A stretch of 64,000 nucleotides of DNA from Hymenobacter mellowenesis (GTDB lineage Bacteria > Bacteroidota > Bacteroidia > Cytophagales > Hymenobacteraceae), in NCBI RefSeq assembly GCF_030581005.1, contig NZ_JAUQSX010000004.1:310001-374000 (forward strand). The letters run 5' to 3'. This document shows positions 30,919-39,935 of this stretch, piece after piece (positions within the stretch are counted from its first letter, which is position 1; every line of letters starts with the position of its first letter). Position numbers and translations under genes: made by a program. The notes below the pieces were generated by a model that saw only the letters and a program-made list of their open reading frames with translations, did not search any database and was not told the DNA's origin.

Positions 30919-32802
30919 ATGTTTGACTTCCTGAAATCCATCTCCGCCAAGAACCCCAACGCCGGGCGCGGCCCCGAAAAGCCCGCCGTGAGCGTGCGCG
31001 AGCGGGTATCGGCCCTGCGCCACCTGCCCGCCTTCCTGAAACTCATCTGGGCCACCAGCCCCGCGCTGGCCTCCGCCAACCTCGTGCTGCGCCTGCTGCG
31101 CGCGTTTCTGCCGCTGGCCACGCTCTACGTCGGCCGCCTGATTATCGACGACGTGGTGGCCCTCACCAAGCTGCCCGCCGCCGCGCGCCAGCTCACGCCC
31201 GTGCTCACCCTCGTGGGCCTCGAGTTCGGCCTCGTGCTGCTCGCCGATGCCCTGGGCCGCGGCGTGGCCCTGCTCGACTCGCTGCTCGGCGACCTCTTCG
31301 CCAACCAGTCCTCCATCCGCCTCATGGAGCACGCCGCCCGCCTCGACCTCGACCAGTTCGAAGACAGCACCTTCTACGACAAGCTCGAGCGCGCCCGCCG
31401 CCAAACCCTCTCCCGCACCGTGCTCATGAGCCAGGTGCTCAGCCAGGGCCAGGATTTCATCACCCTCGTGCTGCTCGCCGGCGGCCTCGTGGCCTTCCAG
31501 CCTTGGCTGCTGGGCCTGCTGCTGCTGGCCGTGGTGCCCGCCTTCCTCGGCGAGTCGCACTTCAACGAGCGCAGCTACTCCCTCTCGCACTCCTGGACGC
31601 CCGAGCGCCGCGAGCTCGACTACCTCCGCCAAACCGGCGCCTCCGACGAAACCGCCAAGGAAGTCAAGATTTTCGGCCTCTCCGATTTCCTCATCGGCCG
31701 CTTCCGCACCCTCTCCGACGACTTCTACCGCCAAAACAAATCCCTCGTGCTGCGCCGCGCCGGCTGGGGCACGCTCTTCGCCGCCATCGGCGCCGCCGGC
31801 TACTACGGCGCCTACGTCTACATCATCGCCCGCACCGCGGCCGGCAGCATCTCGCTCGGCCAGCTCACCTTCCTGGCCGGCTCCTTCGCCCGCCTGCGCG
31901 CCCTGCTCGAAGGCATCCTCAGCCGCTTCAGCTCCGTGGCCGACGGCGCCTTGTATCTGCAGGATTTCTTCGACTTCTTTGCGCTGCGGCCGCGCATCGT
32001 CACCCAGCCGCTCTACGGCGAGCGGCCCATTCCCTTTCCCCGGCCCATTCAGCAGGGTTTTGAGTTTGAGAACGTCGGTTTTCAGTACAAGAATGGTACA
32101 AAATGGGCCATTCGCAACCTCAGCTTCACCCTAAAAGCGGGCGAAAAGCTGGCCTTGGTGGGCGAAAACGGTGCCGGTAAAACCACCCTCGTCAAGCTCC
32201 TGGCCCGCCTCTACGACCCCACCGAGGGCCGAATTCTGCTCGATGGCCACGATTTGCGCGAGTACGACCCCGCCGAGCTGCGCCAGGAAATCGGCGTCAT
32301 CTTCCAGGATTTTGTGCGCTTCCAGCTCCCCGCCGGCCAGAACCTCGCCGTGGGCCGCATAGAAGAGCGCCAGAACCAGCCCCGCATCGAAACCGCCGCC
32401 CACCAGAGCCTCGCCGATACCGTCATAGCCAAGCTCCCCCACGGCTATGACCAAATGATTGGCCGTCGCTTCAACGGCGGCGTGGACCTGAGCGGCGGCG
32501 AGTGGCAGAAAATCGCCCTCGGCCGCGCCTACATGCGCGACGCCCAGCTCCTCATCCTCGACGAGCCCACGGCAGCACTAGACGCCCGCGCCGAGTACGA
32601 AGTTTTCCAGCGCTTCAAGGAGCTCACTCAGGGCAAAACCGCCGTCCTCATCAGCCACCGCTTCAGCACCGTCCGCATGGCCGACCGCATTCTGGTCATC
32701 GAAAACGGGCAGTTCGTGGAAATCGGCTCGCACGAAGAGCTGCTGGGCAAAGGGGGGCGCTATGCAGAGCTGTTCGCCTTGCAGGCAGCGGGGTACCGAT
32801 AG
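30919..32802 (+). CDS. ABC exporter, fused permease and ATPase
   Basis: 627 residues: transmembrane domain about 1-345 (several hydrophobic segments) and ATPase about 365-610 with Walker A GENGAGKTTLVKLL, Q-loop IFQDFVRFQLPAGQN, signature LSGGEWQKIALGRAY, Walker B LLILDEPTAALD and H-loop LISHRFSTVR. This is the half-transporter layout of lipid/peptide/drug exporters (ABCB/MsbA type), working as a dimer. The first 20 residues are soluble. No accessory protein nearby suggests the substrate. Confidence 0.95.
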   Translation: MFDFLKSISAKNPNAGRGPEKPAVSVRERVSALRHLPAFLKLIWATSPALASANLVLRLLRAFLPLATLYVGRLIIDDVVALTKLPAAARQLTPVLTLVGLEFGLVLLADALGRGVALLDSLLGDLFANQSSIRLMEHAARLDLDQFEDSTFYDKLERARRQTLSRTVLMSQVLSQGQDFITLVLLAGGLVAFQPWLLGLLLLAVVPAFLGESHFNERSYSLSHSWTPERRELDYLRQTGASDETAKEVKIFGLSDFLIGRFRTLSDDFYRQNKSLVLRRAGWGTLFAAIGAAGYYGAYVYIIARTAAGSISLGQLTFLAGSFARLRALLEGILSRFSSVADGALYLQDFFDFFALRPRIVTQPLYGERPIPFPRPIQQGFEFENVGFQYKNGTKWAIRNLSFTLKAGEKLALVGENGAGKTTLVKLLARLYDPTEGRILLDGHDLREYDPAELRQEIGVIFQDFVRFQLPAGQNLAVGRIEERQNQPRIETAAHQSLADTVIAKLPHGYDQMIGRRFNGGVDLSGGEWQKIALGRAYMRDAQLLILDEPTAALDARAEYEVFQRFKELTQGKTAVLISHRFSTVRMADRILVIENGQFVEIGSHEELLGKGGRYAELFALQAAGYR

Positions 32803-32817
32803 GAAATAGTGTCTCTG

Positions 32818-32926
32818 ACCGTCATGCAGAGCGCAGCGAAGCATCTCGCGTGGGGTAGTAATCCAATCGTTGAACGAAGAAATTACTACCCCACGCGAGA
32901 TGCTTCGCTGCGCTCTGCATGACGGT
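32818..32926. repeat. Palindromic intergenic repeat, main family copy 3
   Basis: ACCGTCATGCAGAGCGCAGC... pairs exactly with ...GCTGCGCTCTGCATGACGGT, and the pairing continues through CGCGTGGGGTAGTAAT / ATTACTACCCCACGCG, giving about 45 bp of perfect stem. Between convergent genes. Confidence 0.95.
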
Positions 32927-32969
32927 CTGGAAAAGCTGTCCGCACGCCTTAAATGCTACTCTTTAAATG

Positions 32970-33566
32970 CTACTCCGCTTCCTCAGCCACAAAGCCCGCT
33001 TGCATCGGGGCCAGGCCCGCTTCCTCGTAAATCTGCACGAGCGTCATCGTCAGGTTCAACTCAGAAATAACGATGTCATCTTCCATCTCGGCCAAAGCAG
33101 TGTGGCCCCATACGCCGTGCTCGCTCAGCTGATACCACTCCACCAGCCAGGTTTTTTGCGAAACCAGCAGGTAGTGCCGCAGCGATGGGAGCTTCTTGTA
33201 CTGATTAAATTTCAGGCCCCGGTCGTAGGCTTCGGTGGAGGGCGAAAGCACTTCCACGATGAGCAGCGGGTGGTGCAGGCGTCGGCTTTCCTGTTGGTCC
33301 TGCGGGTCGCAGCTCACCACAATGTCGGGGTAGGTGTAGTGGCGGTTGGCTTCCACGGCCAGTTGGATGCCCTCCATCTGTACCCGGCACCGCTTGCCGC
33401 GTAGAGCTTGGCGGCAGCCCATCGCCACGTTTAAGGCAATGGTATTGTGGGCAATGCTCTCGCCCGCCATCGCGAATACTTCGCCCTCAAAAAACTCGTG
33501 GCGCAGGTCGCTCTGCGTTTCCAAAGCAAAATACTCTTCGGTGGTGTAGCGACGCGGCTGCCCCAT
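32970..33566 (-). CDS. Uma2-family putative nuclease
   Basis: 198 residues from ATG 33566. Restriction-endonuclease-like Uma2 fold: RRYTTEEYFALE, EFFEGEVFAMAG, HNTIALNVAM, YTYPDIVVSCDP (catalytic-type PD), LLIVEVLSPSTEAYDRG (the ExV...S motif) and LREYLLVS-like HYLLVSQKTWLVEWY. Uma2 proteins are abundant in cyanobacteria and Bacteroidota and usually lack a known role. A TTG/GTG extension to 33638 was rejected. Confidence 0.92.
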   Translation of the reverse strand: MGQPRRYTTEEYFALETQSDLRHEFFEGEVFAMAGESIAHNTIALNVAMGCRQALRGKRCRVQMEGIQLAVEANRHYTYPDIVVSCDPQDQQESRRLHHPLLIVEVLSPSTEAYDRGLKFNQYKKLPSLRHYLLVSQKTWLVEWYQLSEHGVWGHTALAEMEDDIVISELNLTMTLVQIYEEAGLAPMQAGFVAEEAE

Positions 33567-33712
33567 ATCAACCAAAGATAGCGGCGGGGCAGGGAAGAAA
33601 ATGCTTCTTTGGCAGCCGGTTGATACCGGGGGAGGCACCTGATTGCAGGCCCTAGATGCGGCTACGATTGAAATAAAGCCGATTCGTTGAAAAAATCATA
33701 ATTTTATCACCC

Positions 33713-33742
33713 TTGTTCCAGCCGCTAAGTGCCTTAGGTTTC
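33713..33742 (+). promoter_or_regulatory. Bacteroidota-type promoter of the DUF4136 gene
   Basis: TTG at 33713-33715 and TAGGTTTC at 33735-33742, 19 bases apart, match TTG-N17-23-TAnnTTTG with one mismatch, 38 bases before the ATG of the lipoprotein gene. Confidence 0.5.
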
Positions 33743-33780
33743 GTACATTGGTAGTCCTTAACCCGATTATCATTTGACAT

Positions 33781-34395
33781 ATGAAACCTACGATTACGCT
33801 ACTGTTGCTGGCCGCCCTGGGCTTCACGAGCTGCATGACTACCCGCGAAGCCCGCGTGGATTCGGACTACAGCTACCGCGGCAATTTCCGCCACTACCGC
33901 ACCTACGATTTCGTGACCGGTACGGGCCTCACCTCCGACAGCAGCCGCCTGGGCCAAACGCTGCGCGAAGCCATTCAGCAGCGCTTTATGGCCCAGGGCT
34001 ACCGCAAAGCCACTCGCCGCCCCGACATGCTGGTGAATTTCCGCGTGTACGAGGGCGACATGAACTTCCACGGCTTCCAGCAGGAAGACCTCAGCCAGTG
34101 GATTAAGCGCAACATCGAGGAAAACGACGAAACCCCTAAGGAAGACCGCCAGGGCTACCAGCCCGTGCGCCTCCTCCTCGCCGAAGGCACGCTCCTCGTC
34201 ACGCTTATCGACGTGAAAACCAACCGCGCCGTGTGGAACGGCTACGCCTCGGGCGTAACCGTACCCGAAGGCCCCATGGGCGAAATCGTGCTCAAACGCT
34301 CCGTGCGCTCCATTCTCGACCGCTACCGCGTCTTCACCGAAGAATTCGCCAACGGCAACGTGAGCCCCACCGGCGGCAACGGCACAGAGCGGTAA
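33781..34395 (+). CDS. DUF4136 lipoprotein
   Basis: 204 residues. Lipoprotein signal peptide with lipobox Cys (LLLAALGFTSC). The rest fits DUF4136: an N-terminal RVDSDYSYRGNFRHYRTYDF, LGQTLREAIQQRFMAQGYRK, RRPDMLVNFRVYEG, LVTLIDVKTNRAVWNGYASG, and a C-terminal helix SVRSILDRYR. Envelope protein of unknown function, common in Bacteroidota and Proteobacteria. Confidence 0.9.
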   Translation: MKPTITLLLLAALGFTSCMTTREARVDSDYSYRGNFRHYRTYDFVTGTGLTSDSSRLGQTLREAIQQRFMAQGYRKATRRPDMLVNFRVYEGDMNFHGFQQEDLSQWIKRNIEENDETPKEDRQGYQPVRLLLAEGTLLVTLIDVKTNRAVWNGYASGVTVPEGPMGEIVLKRSVRSILDRYRVFTEEFANGNVSPTGGNGTER

Positions 34396-34427
34396 GAAGG
34401 CCTACGGCTTGATAGGGAATGAAGGGA

Positions 34428-34527
34428 CGTCATGTCGAGCGCAGCCGAGACATCTCGCGTGTGGTAGTAATCCAGTCGACGGGATTAGTGGTAGCACGCG
34501 AGATGTCTCGGCTGCGCTCGACATGAC
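34428..34527. repeat. Palindromic intergenic repeat, main family copy 4
   Basis: Left arm GTCATGTCGAGCGCAGCCGA and right arm TCGGCTGCGCTCGACATGAC; the arms pair exactly over about 33 bases although the sequence differs from copies 1-3 (TCGAGC for CAGAGC, CCGAGACATC for CGAAGCATC). Between convergent genes. Confidence 0.95.
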
Positions 34528-34531
34528 ATTC

Positions 34532-35527
34532 CTATAGCTCACTGCTCCGCCGCACCAGAATCAGTTCCGCCGCAATGCTGATGGCAATTTCCTCCGGCGT
34601 CTGGCTGTGAATGGGCAGGCCGATGGGGCCGCGCAGCCACGCAATTTCTTCGGCCGAAAAACCGTCTTCCCGCAGCCCGCGCCGCAACTCAGCCACTTTG
34701 GCCACGCTGCCCATCACGCCCAGGTAGCGGTAGGAACGGCGCAGCAGGTGGCGCAGCACTACGGCATCGGTGCGGTAGCCCACGGTCATCACCACCACGT
34801 AGCGGTGCGGGCTGGCGGGCACGGCGGCGGCCACGTTTTCGTAGTTGATGACGTGGCGATGGTGGGCCGCGTGGTTGTTCTCGAACGTAGGAAGTTCGGG
34901 GCGGTCGTCGAGCACGGTGAGCTCAAAATCCAGCGCCGCCGCCACGTTCGAGAGGGCCAGGCTCACATGCCCACCGCCCACAATGGTGAGCTGGTCGCGG
35001 AAGCCCAGCCGCTCGCGGTAGCGCCACGCCGGGCCGGGATGGTAGTGGTAAAACGGCGTTTCTGAAGCTACGACGGCTGCTTCTGCTGTTGCCGTCACCA
35101 GCCGCAGGTCAGCCACTGGGCTCAGCTCCAGGTAGCCGCCCGCATTCGTGCGCAGGGTATTTACGATGGTCTCCACCGTGGCTAAATCAGCTACTGCCAG
35201 CGGCCACAGCAGCACTTCCTGCTCACCCGAACACATCATGCCGGAGCGGTCGGCCGGCGCCTCGCGGCGGTGTATCTGGGGCCGTAGCAGCGGCTCGGCC
35301 ACGGTGTCGTACAAGCGTTGGCGGGCCAGTTCCACCCACTTGTGCTCCATGATGCCCCCGCCGATGGAGCCGGCCACGGTGTTGGCCGTCACGGTCATTT
35401 TGAAGCCCTGGCGGCCGGGGCTGCTGCCCTCGCTGCGCAGCACGCACAGCAGCGCCACCGGCGTGCCGGCCTGCAGGCTAGCCGCTGCGAGGGCCCAAAC
35501 GGGAAGGTCGCGGGGAGAGGAGGGCAT
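34532..35527 (-). CDS. xdhC: XdhC, xanthine dehydrogenase molybdenum-cofactor maturation protein
   Basis: 331 residues with the XdhC/CoxI layout: N-terminal domain with GSSPGRQGFKM, GSIGGGIMEHKWVELAR and MMCSGEQEVLLWPL, and a C-terminal Rossmann-like domain with LTIVGGGHVSLALSNVA and ELTVLDDRPE, VVVMTVGYRTDAVVLRHLL and LGVMGSVAKVAEL. XdhC delivers sulfurated molybdenum cofactor to XdhB; the xdhA/xdhB genes lie about 14 kb away on the same strand, within the same purine region. It heads a leftward transcript from the repeat next to puuD. Confidence 0.95.
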   Translation of the reverse strand: MPSSPRDLPVWALAAASLQAGTPVALLCVLRSEGSSPGRQGFKMTVTANTVAGSIGGGIMEHKWVELARQRLYDTVAEPLLRPQIHRREAPADRSGMMCSGEQEVLLWPLAVADLATVETIVNTLRTNAGGYLELSPVADLRLVTATAEAAVVASETPFYHYHPGPAWRYRERLGFRDQLTIVGGGHVSLALSNVAAALDFELTVLDDRPELPTFENNHAAHHRHVINYENVAAAVPASPHRYVVVMTVGYRTDAVVLRHLLRRSYRYLGVMGSVAKVAELRRGLREDGFSAEEIAWLRGPIGLPIHSQTPEEIAISIAAELILVRRSSEL

Positions 35528-35548
35528 GGAAGGAGGGGTTTGAAACGG

Positions 35549-35658
35549 ACGTCATGCTGAGCGCAGCCGAAGCATGTCGCTTGCCACCACTAATTCAATC
35601 GTTGAATAAAAGTATTACTGCCACACGCGAGATGCTTCGACTGCGCTCAGCATGACGT
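35549..35658. repeat. Palindromic intergenic repeat, main family copy 5
   Basis: ACGTCATGCTGAGCGCAG... pairs with ...CTGCGCTCAGCATGACGT, interrupted by a few mismatches (CATGTCGCTTG against CACGCGAGATG), loop about 40 bases. Between two genes in the same direction (puuD upstream, xdhC downstream). Confidence 0.85.
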
Positions 35659-35679
35659 TCAGCCAGTTATTGGCATCGG

Positions 35680-37101
35680 CTATTTATTCTGCGCGCCCTG
35701 GTTAATCCAGCAGGCAATGAGGTCCCGCTCTTCCTGGGTAATCTGGGTTTTGTTGTTCTGGGGCATGGTTTTCGTCACCACCACGCGCTGCATGATTTTG
35801 TCTTTCAGGCGAATGATGTCCTCGGGTGTGTCGTACACCACGCCGTTGGGCGGCGACTTAAATACGTCGTCGGTGGGGTGGGCGGAGTGGCACTGGATGC
35901 AGCGCTTCTGCACAATCATGTTCACCTGGCTCATGCTCACCTGCTGGGTGCAGGCCGAAGCCGCGCCGGCCGTGCCGCCCGATTGGGCGGGCGGGGCCGT
36001 CACGAATACCACGGCCAGCAGCACGCCCACGGCGGCGGGCAGCACCCACACGGCCGTATCGGTCTGGTGCTTTTCGCGCAGGTTCAGCCAGTGCTTCACG
36101 CCGGCCGTGCCCAGCGTGATGGCTGCCAGAATAGCCCACGGGTAGGAGTGCCCGAAGGTGCTGGGGAAGTGGTTGCTGACCATCACAAACAGGACGGGCA
36201 GCGTGAAGTAGTTGTTGTGCAGCGAGCGGGCCAGGGCGTTTTTGCCCAGTGTGGGGTCAAGCGGGGTGCCTTCAGTGGCGGCCTTTACCATGGCTTTCTG
36301 GGCCGGGATGATGGTGAAAAACACGTTGCCCACCATGAGCGTGCCCAGCATGGCCCCGAAGTGGATGTAGGCTGCCCGCGCACTGAATACCTGGGCGTAG
36401 AAAAACGCAAACCCCGTGGCCAGAATGAACCCCACCACCTTGAACCACGGGCTGCGCACGAACTCGGTGCGGCACAGGCCATCGTACAGCAGCCAGGCCG
36501 CCACGAACGAGCCCACCCCGATGCCCACGCCCGCCAGCGGCGATATGTCGAGCACGCGCGGGTCAATCAGCATGGAGCTGGCATTGAAATAATACACCAC
36601 GAACAGCAGGCTAAACCCCGACAGCCAGGTGAAATAGGCCTCGTACTTAAACCAGTGCAGGCTCTTAGGGATTTGCTTGGGGGCTGACTTATATTTCTCC
36701 AGGTAATAAAAGCCGCCGCCGTGTACGGCCCAGAGGTTGCCGGCCAGCTCTTCGCGCACGTTGTCGGTGCGGTTGAGGGCGTTTTCGAGGAACACGAAGT
36801 AGAACGAGGCCCCAATCCAAGCGATGCCGAAGGTGATGTGCATGAGGCGCACCACAATGTTGAGCCATTCCATGATGTGGCCCGACCAGGGCGAGTCGCG
36901 CGCCAGCACGTAGGCAATGCCCACCGCCGCGATAACGGCCAGCAGAATCAGCGCGTAGGAATAGCCTTCGAGGGTGGAGCCACCTTCGCCCACGGCGCCG
37001 CCGCCGGGCCGCGTTTTGGCCACGCGCTGCAGGGCGAAGATGACGCCCAGCAGGAGTAGGAAGGTGATAATCAGGGTAAAGAGGGTAACGTATTGGAGCA
37101 T
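35680..37101 (-). CDS. puuD: Membrane-bound urate oxidase (PuuD type) with C-terminal cytochrome c domain
   Basis: 473 residues. Urate-hydroxylase PuuD oxidises urate to 5-hydroxyisourate and passes electrons through its own cytochrome c to the respiratory chain. The first about 380 residues hold several membrane helices with conserved VRLMHITFGIAWIGASFYFVFLEN, WFKYEAYFTWLSG, YLEKY, and HFGAMLGTLMVGNVFF and FVMVSNHFPSTFGHSYPW. The C-terminal cytochrome c domain carries CxxCH (KRCIQCHSAHPT) and a later Met (KTMPQNN). The position next to xdhC and opposite to allB fits the pathway. It is not the soluble uricase type. Confidence 0.95.
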   Translation of the reverse strand: MLQYVTLFTLIITFLLLLGVIFALQRVAKTRPGGGAVGEGGSTLEGYSYALILLAVIAAVGIAYVLARDSPWSGHIMEWLNIVVRLMHITFGIAWIGASFYFVFLENALNRTDNVREELAGNLWAVHGGGFYYLEKYKSAPKQIPKSLHWFKYEAYFTWLSGFSLLFVVYYFNASSMLIDPRVLDISPLAGVGIGVGSFVAAWLLYDGLCRTEFVRSPWFKVVGFILATGFAFFYAQVFSARAAYIHFGAMLGTLMVGNVFFTIIPAQKAMVKAATEGTPLDPTLGKNALARSLHNNYFTLPVLFVMVSNHFPSTFGHSYPWAILAAITLGTAGVKHWLNLREKHQTDTAVWVLPAAVGVLLAVVFVTAPPAQSGGTAGAASACTQQVSMSQVNMIVQKRCIQCHSAHPTDDVFKSPPNGVVYDTPEDIIRLKDKIMQRVVVTKTMPQNNKTQITQEERDLIACWINQGAQNK

Positions 37102-37140
37102 GTGTAACGGAGGGAGCGGTGTGTCAGTGAGAAGAAATCA

Positions 37141-37255
37141 GAACGTCATGCCGAGCGCAGCGAAGCATCTTGCCCGCTGTCACTAATTCAATCGTGAAAG
37201 CATCATGGATTAGCGGTGGCAGGCAAGATGCTTCGTTGCGCTCGGCATGACGTTC
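37141..37255. repeat. Palindromic intergenic repeat, main family copy 6 (in the divergent promoter gap)
   Basis: GAACGTCATGCCGAGCGCAG... pairs with ...TTGCGCTCGGCATGACGTTC over about 33 bases. It lies between the divergent starts of puuD (37101) and allB (37335), so it is in a 5' region rather than at gene ends. Confidence 0.92.
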
Positions 37256-37334
37256 TTCACTCGTTCAAATTCTGCTCTTGCCAATTTAATTAAACCGGGA
37301 AAAAGCCCCCAATTTAGCGCCAAATTCCCTACCC

Positions 37335-38672
37335 ATGTCAACACTTGCTTTGCGCAGCCAGCGCGTCATCACGCCCGAGGGCGAGCGCGCCGCCACCATC
37401 CTTGTCGAAAACGGCCGCATCAGCGCCCTGCTGCCGCACGATGCCGACGTAGCCGGCGCCACGCTCATCGACGTAGGCACCCACGCCATCCTGCCCGGCG
37501 TAATTGACCCGCACGTACACATCAACGAGCCCGGCCGCACCGACTGGGAAGGCTTCGACACGGCAACCCGCGCCGCGCTGGCCGGTGGCCTCACCTCAAT
37601 GGTCGACATGCCGCTGAATTCGGCGCCCGTCACCACCTCGGTGGCGAATCTGGAAATAAAGCGCGCCGCCACGCAGGGCCAGCTGCACTGTAACGTGGGC
37701 TTCTGGGGCGGCGTGGTGCCGGGCAATGCCGACGAGATTGAGCCTCTGATTGCAGCAGGAGTGCTCGGCTTCAAGGCGTTTCTGACGCACTCCGGGATTG
37801 ATGATTTCCCGAACGCGACGGAAGACGATTTGCGGCGGGTGATGCCGATTCTGGCGCGATATAAGTTGCCGTTGCTGGTGCACTGCGAGTTATCGGAAGA
37901 CGATGATGCGTGGAAGCAGAACGACCACCGCTCGTACCCAAGCTACCTGGCTTCGCGTCCTAAAAAGTGGGAGGATGAGGCCATTGCCATGATGATTCGC
38001 CTGTGCGAGGAGTTCAATTGCTGGGTCCACATTGTGCATTTATCATCGGCCGATTCCATCGCGCCCATTGCGGCTGCCAAAGCCAAAGGACTGCCGCTGA
38101 CGGTGGAAACCGGCCAGCACTACCTCTACTTTAATGCCGAGGACATTGCCGACGGCCAGACGCAGTTCAAATGCGCGCCGCCCATCCGCGAAAAGGCCAA
38201 CAACAACCAGCTGTGGGCCGCGTTGGAGGCCGGCATCATCGACTTCGTTGCCACCGACCACTCGCCCGCGCCGCCCGACCTCAAGCAAATGGAAAGCGGC
38301 GACTTCACCACCGCCTGGGGTGGCATTGCCTCATTGCAACTGGCCCTGCCGGTGCTGTGGACGGCTGCCCGTCGGCGCGGTGCCAGCCTGCTGGATATTG
38401 TAAAATGGCTGAGCGAAAACCCCGCAAAACTGGCCGGCCAAAGCCAGCGCAAAGGCCGGATTGCGCCCGGCTTCGACGCCGATTTAATCGTGCTTGACCC
38501 CGAACAGACCTTTGAGGTGAGCGAGGAGATGATTCTGCACAAACACAAAGTATCCCCTTACATTTGCCAGGAATTGGCGGGTGTCATTGAATTAACTTTT
38601 CTCCGAGGCGAACAGGTTTTCCAGCGCCCGAATTTCCTTCGCCTCAGCCACGGCGAATTTTTAACCCGGTAG
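37335..38672 (+). CDS. allB: Allantoinase
   Basis: 445 residues. Hydrolyses allantoin to allantoate. Amidohydrolase signature: DPHVHINEPGRTDWEG (His60, His62), the carboxylated Lys147 region LGFKAFLTHSG, LLVHCELSED (His183), CWVHIVHLSSA (His235), VATDHSPAPP (Asp). The N-terminal and C-terminal beta-sandwich parts (LALRSQRVITPEGERAATIL; GRIAPGFDADLIVLDPEQTF) complete the fold. It begins a rightward operon with allC (4-base gap) and allE (5-base gap). Confidence 0.97.
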   Translation: MSTLALRSQRVITPEGERAATILVENGRISALLPHDADVAGATLIDVGTHAILPGVIDPHVHINEPGRTDWEGFDTATRAALAGGLTSMVDMPLNSAPVTTSVANLEIKRAATQGQLHCNVGFWGGVVPGNADEIEPLIAAGVLGFKAFLTHSGIDDFPNATEDDLRRVMPILARYKLPLLVHCELSEDDDAWKQNDHRSYPSYLASRPKKWEDEAIAMMIRLCEEFNCWVHIVHLSSADSIAPIAAAKAKGLPLTVETGQHYLYFNAEDIADGQTQFKCAPPIREKANNNQLWAALEAGIIDFVATDHSPAPPDLKQMESGDFTTAWGGIASLQLALPVLWTAARRRGASLLDIVKWLSENPAKLAGQSQRKGRIAPGFDADLIVLDPEQTFEVSEEMILHKHKVSPYICQELAGVIELTFLRGEQVFQRPNFLRLSHGEFLTR

Positions 38673-38676
38673 CGGA

Positions 38677-39930
38677 ATGCAGCAGGACTACACCGCGCGC
38701 GCTGAGCGAATCATGCAGCGCATTCAGCAATTGGCCGCCATCAGCGAAGACGCGGACGGCGTGACGCGCACCTTCGGCACGCCCGCCTTCCTCGAAGGCC
38801 GCGCCCTGGTGCGAAGCTGGCTCGAAGCCGCCGGCCTGCCCACCCGCGTCGACGGCATCGGCAACCTGCGCGCCCGGCTGGAAAGCCCGAACCCCGATGC
38901 CAAAACCTTCGTGCTGGCCTCGCACATCGATACCGTTGTTAATGCCGGCAAATTCGACGGCCCGCTGGGCGTGCTCATGGGGCTCGATTTGCTGGAAAAC
39001 CTGCTGGCGCAGCAAGCCGAATTGCCTTTCCATATCGAGCTGATTGCCTTCAGCGACGAAGAAGGCGTGCGCTTCCACACCACCTATCTGGGCAGCAAGG
39101 TGGTGACCGGCGCCTTCGACCACGCCCTGCTGGGCCGCTGCGACGCCGCCAGCATCTCCCTCGACCAAGCCCTAGTGGCCATGGGCGGCGATGCCTCGCA
39201 GCTTACGCTGGATGCCATTCCGGCCGCCGATTGGCTGGGTTACTTCGAGATGCACATTGAGCAGGGCCCGGTGCTTTGGGAGCGCCACGTGCCGGTGGCG
39301 CTGGTAACGGCCATCGCCGGCCAGCAGCGCGTGGAGCTCATCTTCCGGGGCATGGCCGGCCACGCTGGCACCGTGCCCATGAACATGCGCCAGGACGCCC
39401 TCTGCGCCGCCGCTGAGTTTGTGCTCACGGTCGAGCAGTTTGCCCAGGTGCACGGCCGCGGCTTGGTGGCCACGGTGGGCAAGCTGGCCATTAGTCATTC
39501 GGCCAGCAACGTCATCCCCGGCGAAGTAACCTGCAGCCTCGACCTGCGCAGCCCCGACGAGCAGCAGCTCGCCCAGGCCTACGACTTCCTGCGCGGCCAC
39601 GCCGAAGCCTCGGCCCTGCACCGCAACGTGGCCCTGGCCTGGAACCTGGTGCAAAAAACTGCCCCCGTCGCCTGCGACGCCGGCCTGAACAGGCTGCTGG
39701 CCCAGGCCATTGCCGCCAGCGGCCACGAGACTGTCGAGCTGGTGAGCGGCGCGGGCCACGATGCCGTGCCCGTTTCCTTCGTGGCCCCGGCCACCATGCT
39801 ATTTATTCGCTGCTACAAAGGCATCAGTCACAATCCGCTGGAGAATGTAGAACTGGCGGATTTGGCCGCTGCCATCGCCGTGGCCGACCAGTTTATGACT
39901 CTTCTCCGCACCCAAAATCTCGCCCGATAA
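38677..39930 (+). CDS. allC: Allantoate amidohydrolase (M20 family)
   Basis: 417 residues. Converts allantoate to (S)-ureidoglycine with release of ammonia and CO2. M20 zinc ligands: LASHIDTVVNAGKFDGPLG (His, Asp), AFSDEEGVRF (Glu pair) and the C-terminal SGAGHDAVPVSF; the lid domain has EMHIEQGPVLW and GMAGHAGTVPMNMRQDALCA, which is the allantoate/ureidoglycolate-amidohydrolase pattern rather than a dipeptidase. Downstream partner is allE, which removes the second nitrogen. A related hydantoinase/carbamoylase activity cannot be excluded from sequence alone, but the context decides. Confidence 0.95.
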   Translation: MQQDYTARAERIMQRIQQLAAISEDADGVTRTFGTPAFLEGRALVRSWLEAAGLPTRVDGIGNLRARLESPNPDAKTFVLASHIDTVVNAGKFDGPLGVLMGLDLLENLLAQQAELPFHIELIAFSDEEGVRFHTTYLGSKVVTGAFDHALLGRCDAASISLDQALVAMGGDASQLTLDAIPAADWLGYFEMHIEQGPVLWERHVPVALVTAIAGQQRVELIFRGMAGHAGTVPMNMRQDALCAAAEFVLTVEQFAQVHGRGLVATVGKLAISHSASNVIPGEVTCSLDLRSPDEQQLAQAYDFLRGHAEASALHRNVALAWNLVQKTAPVACDAGLNRLLAQAIAASGHETVELVSGAGHDAVPVSFVAPATMLFIRCYKGISHNPLENVELADLAAAIAVADQFMTLLRTQNLAR

Positions 39931-39935
39931 TTACT

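Noticed and set aside
30680..30934. Plus-strand frame of 84 codons before the ABC exporter
   Set aside because: Composition (Cys, Ser, Asn, Pro) and overlap with the inverted repeat and the exporter start argue against it.
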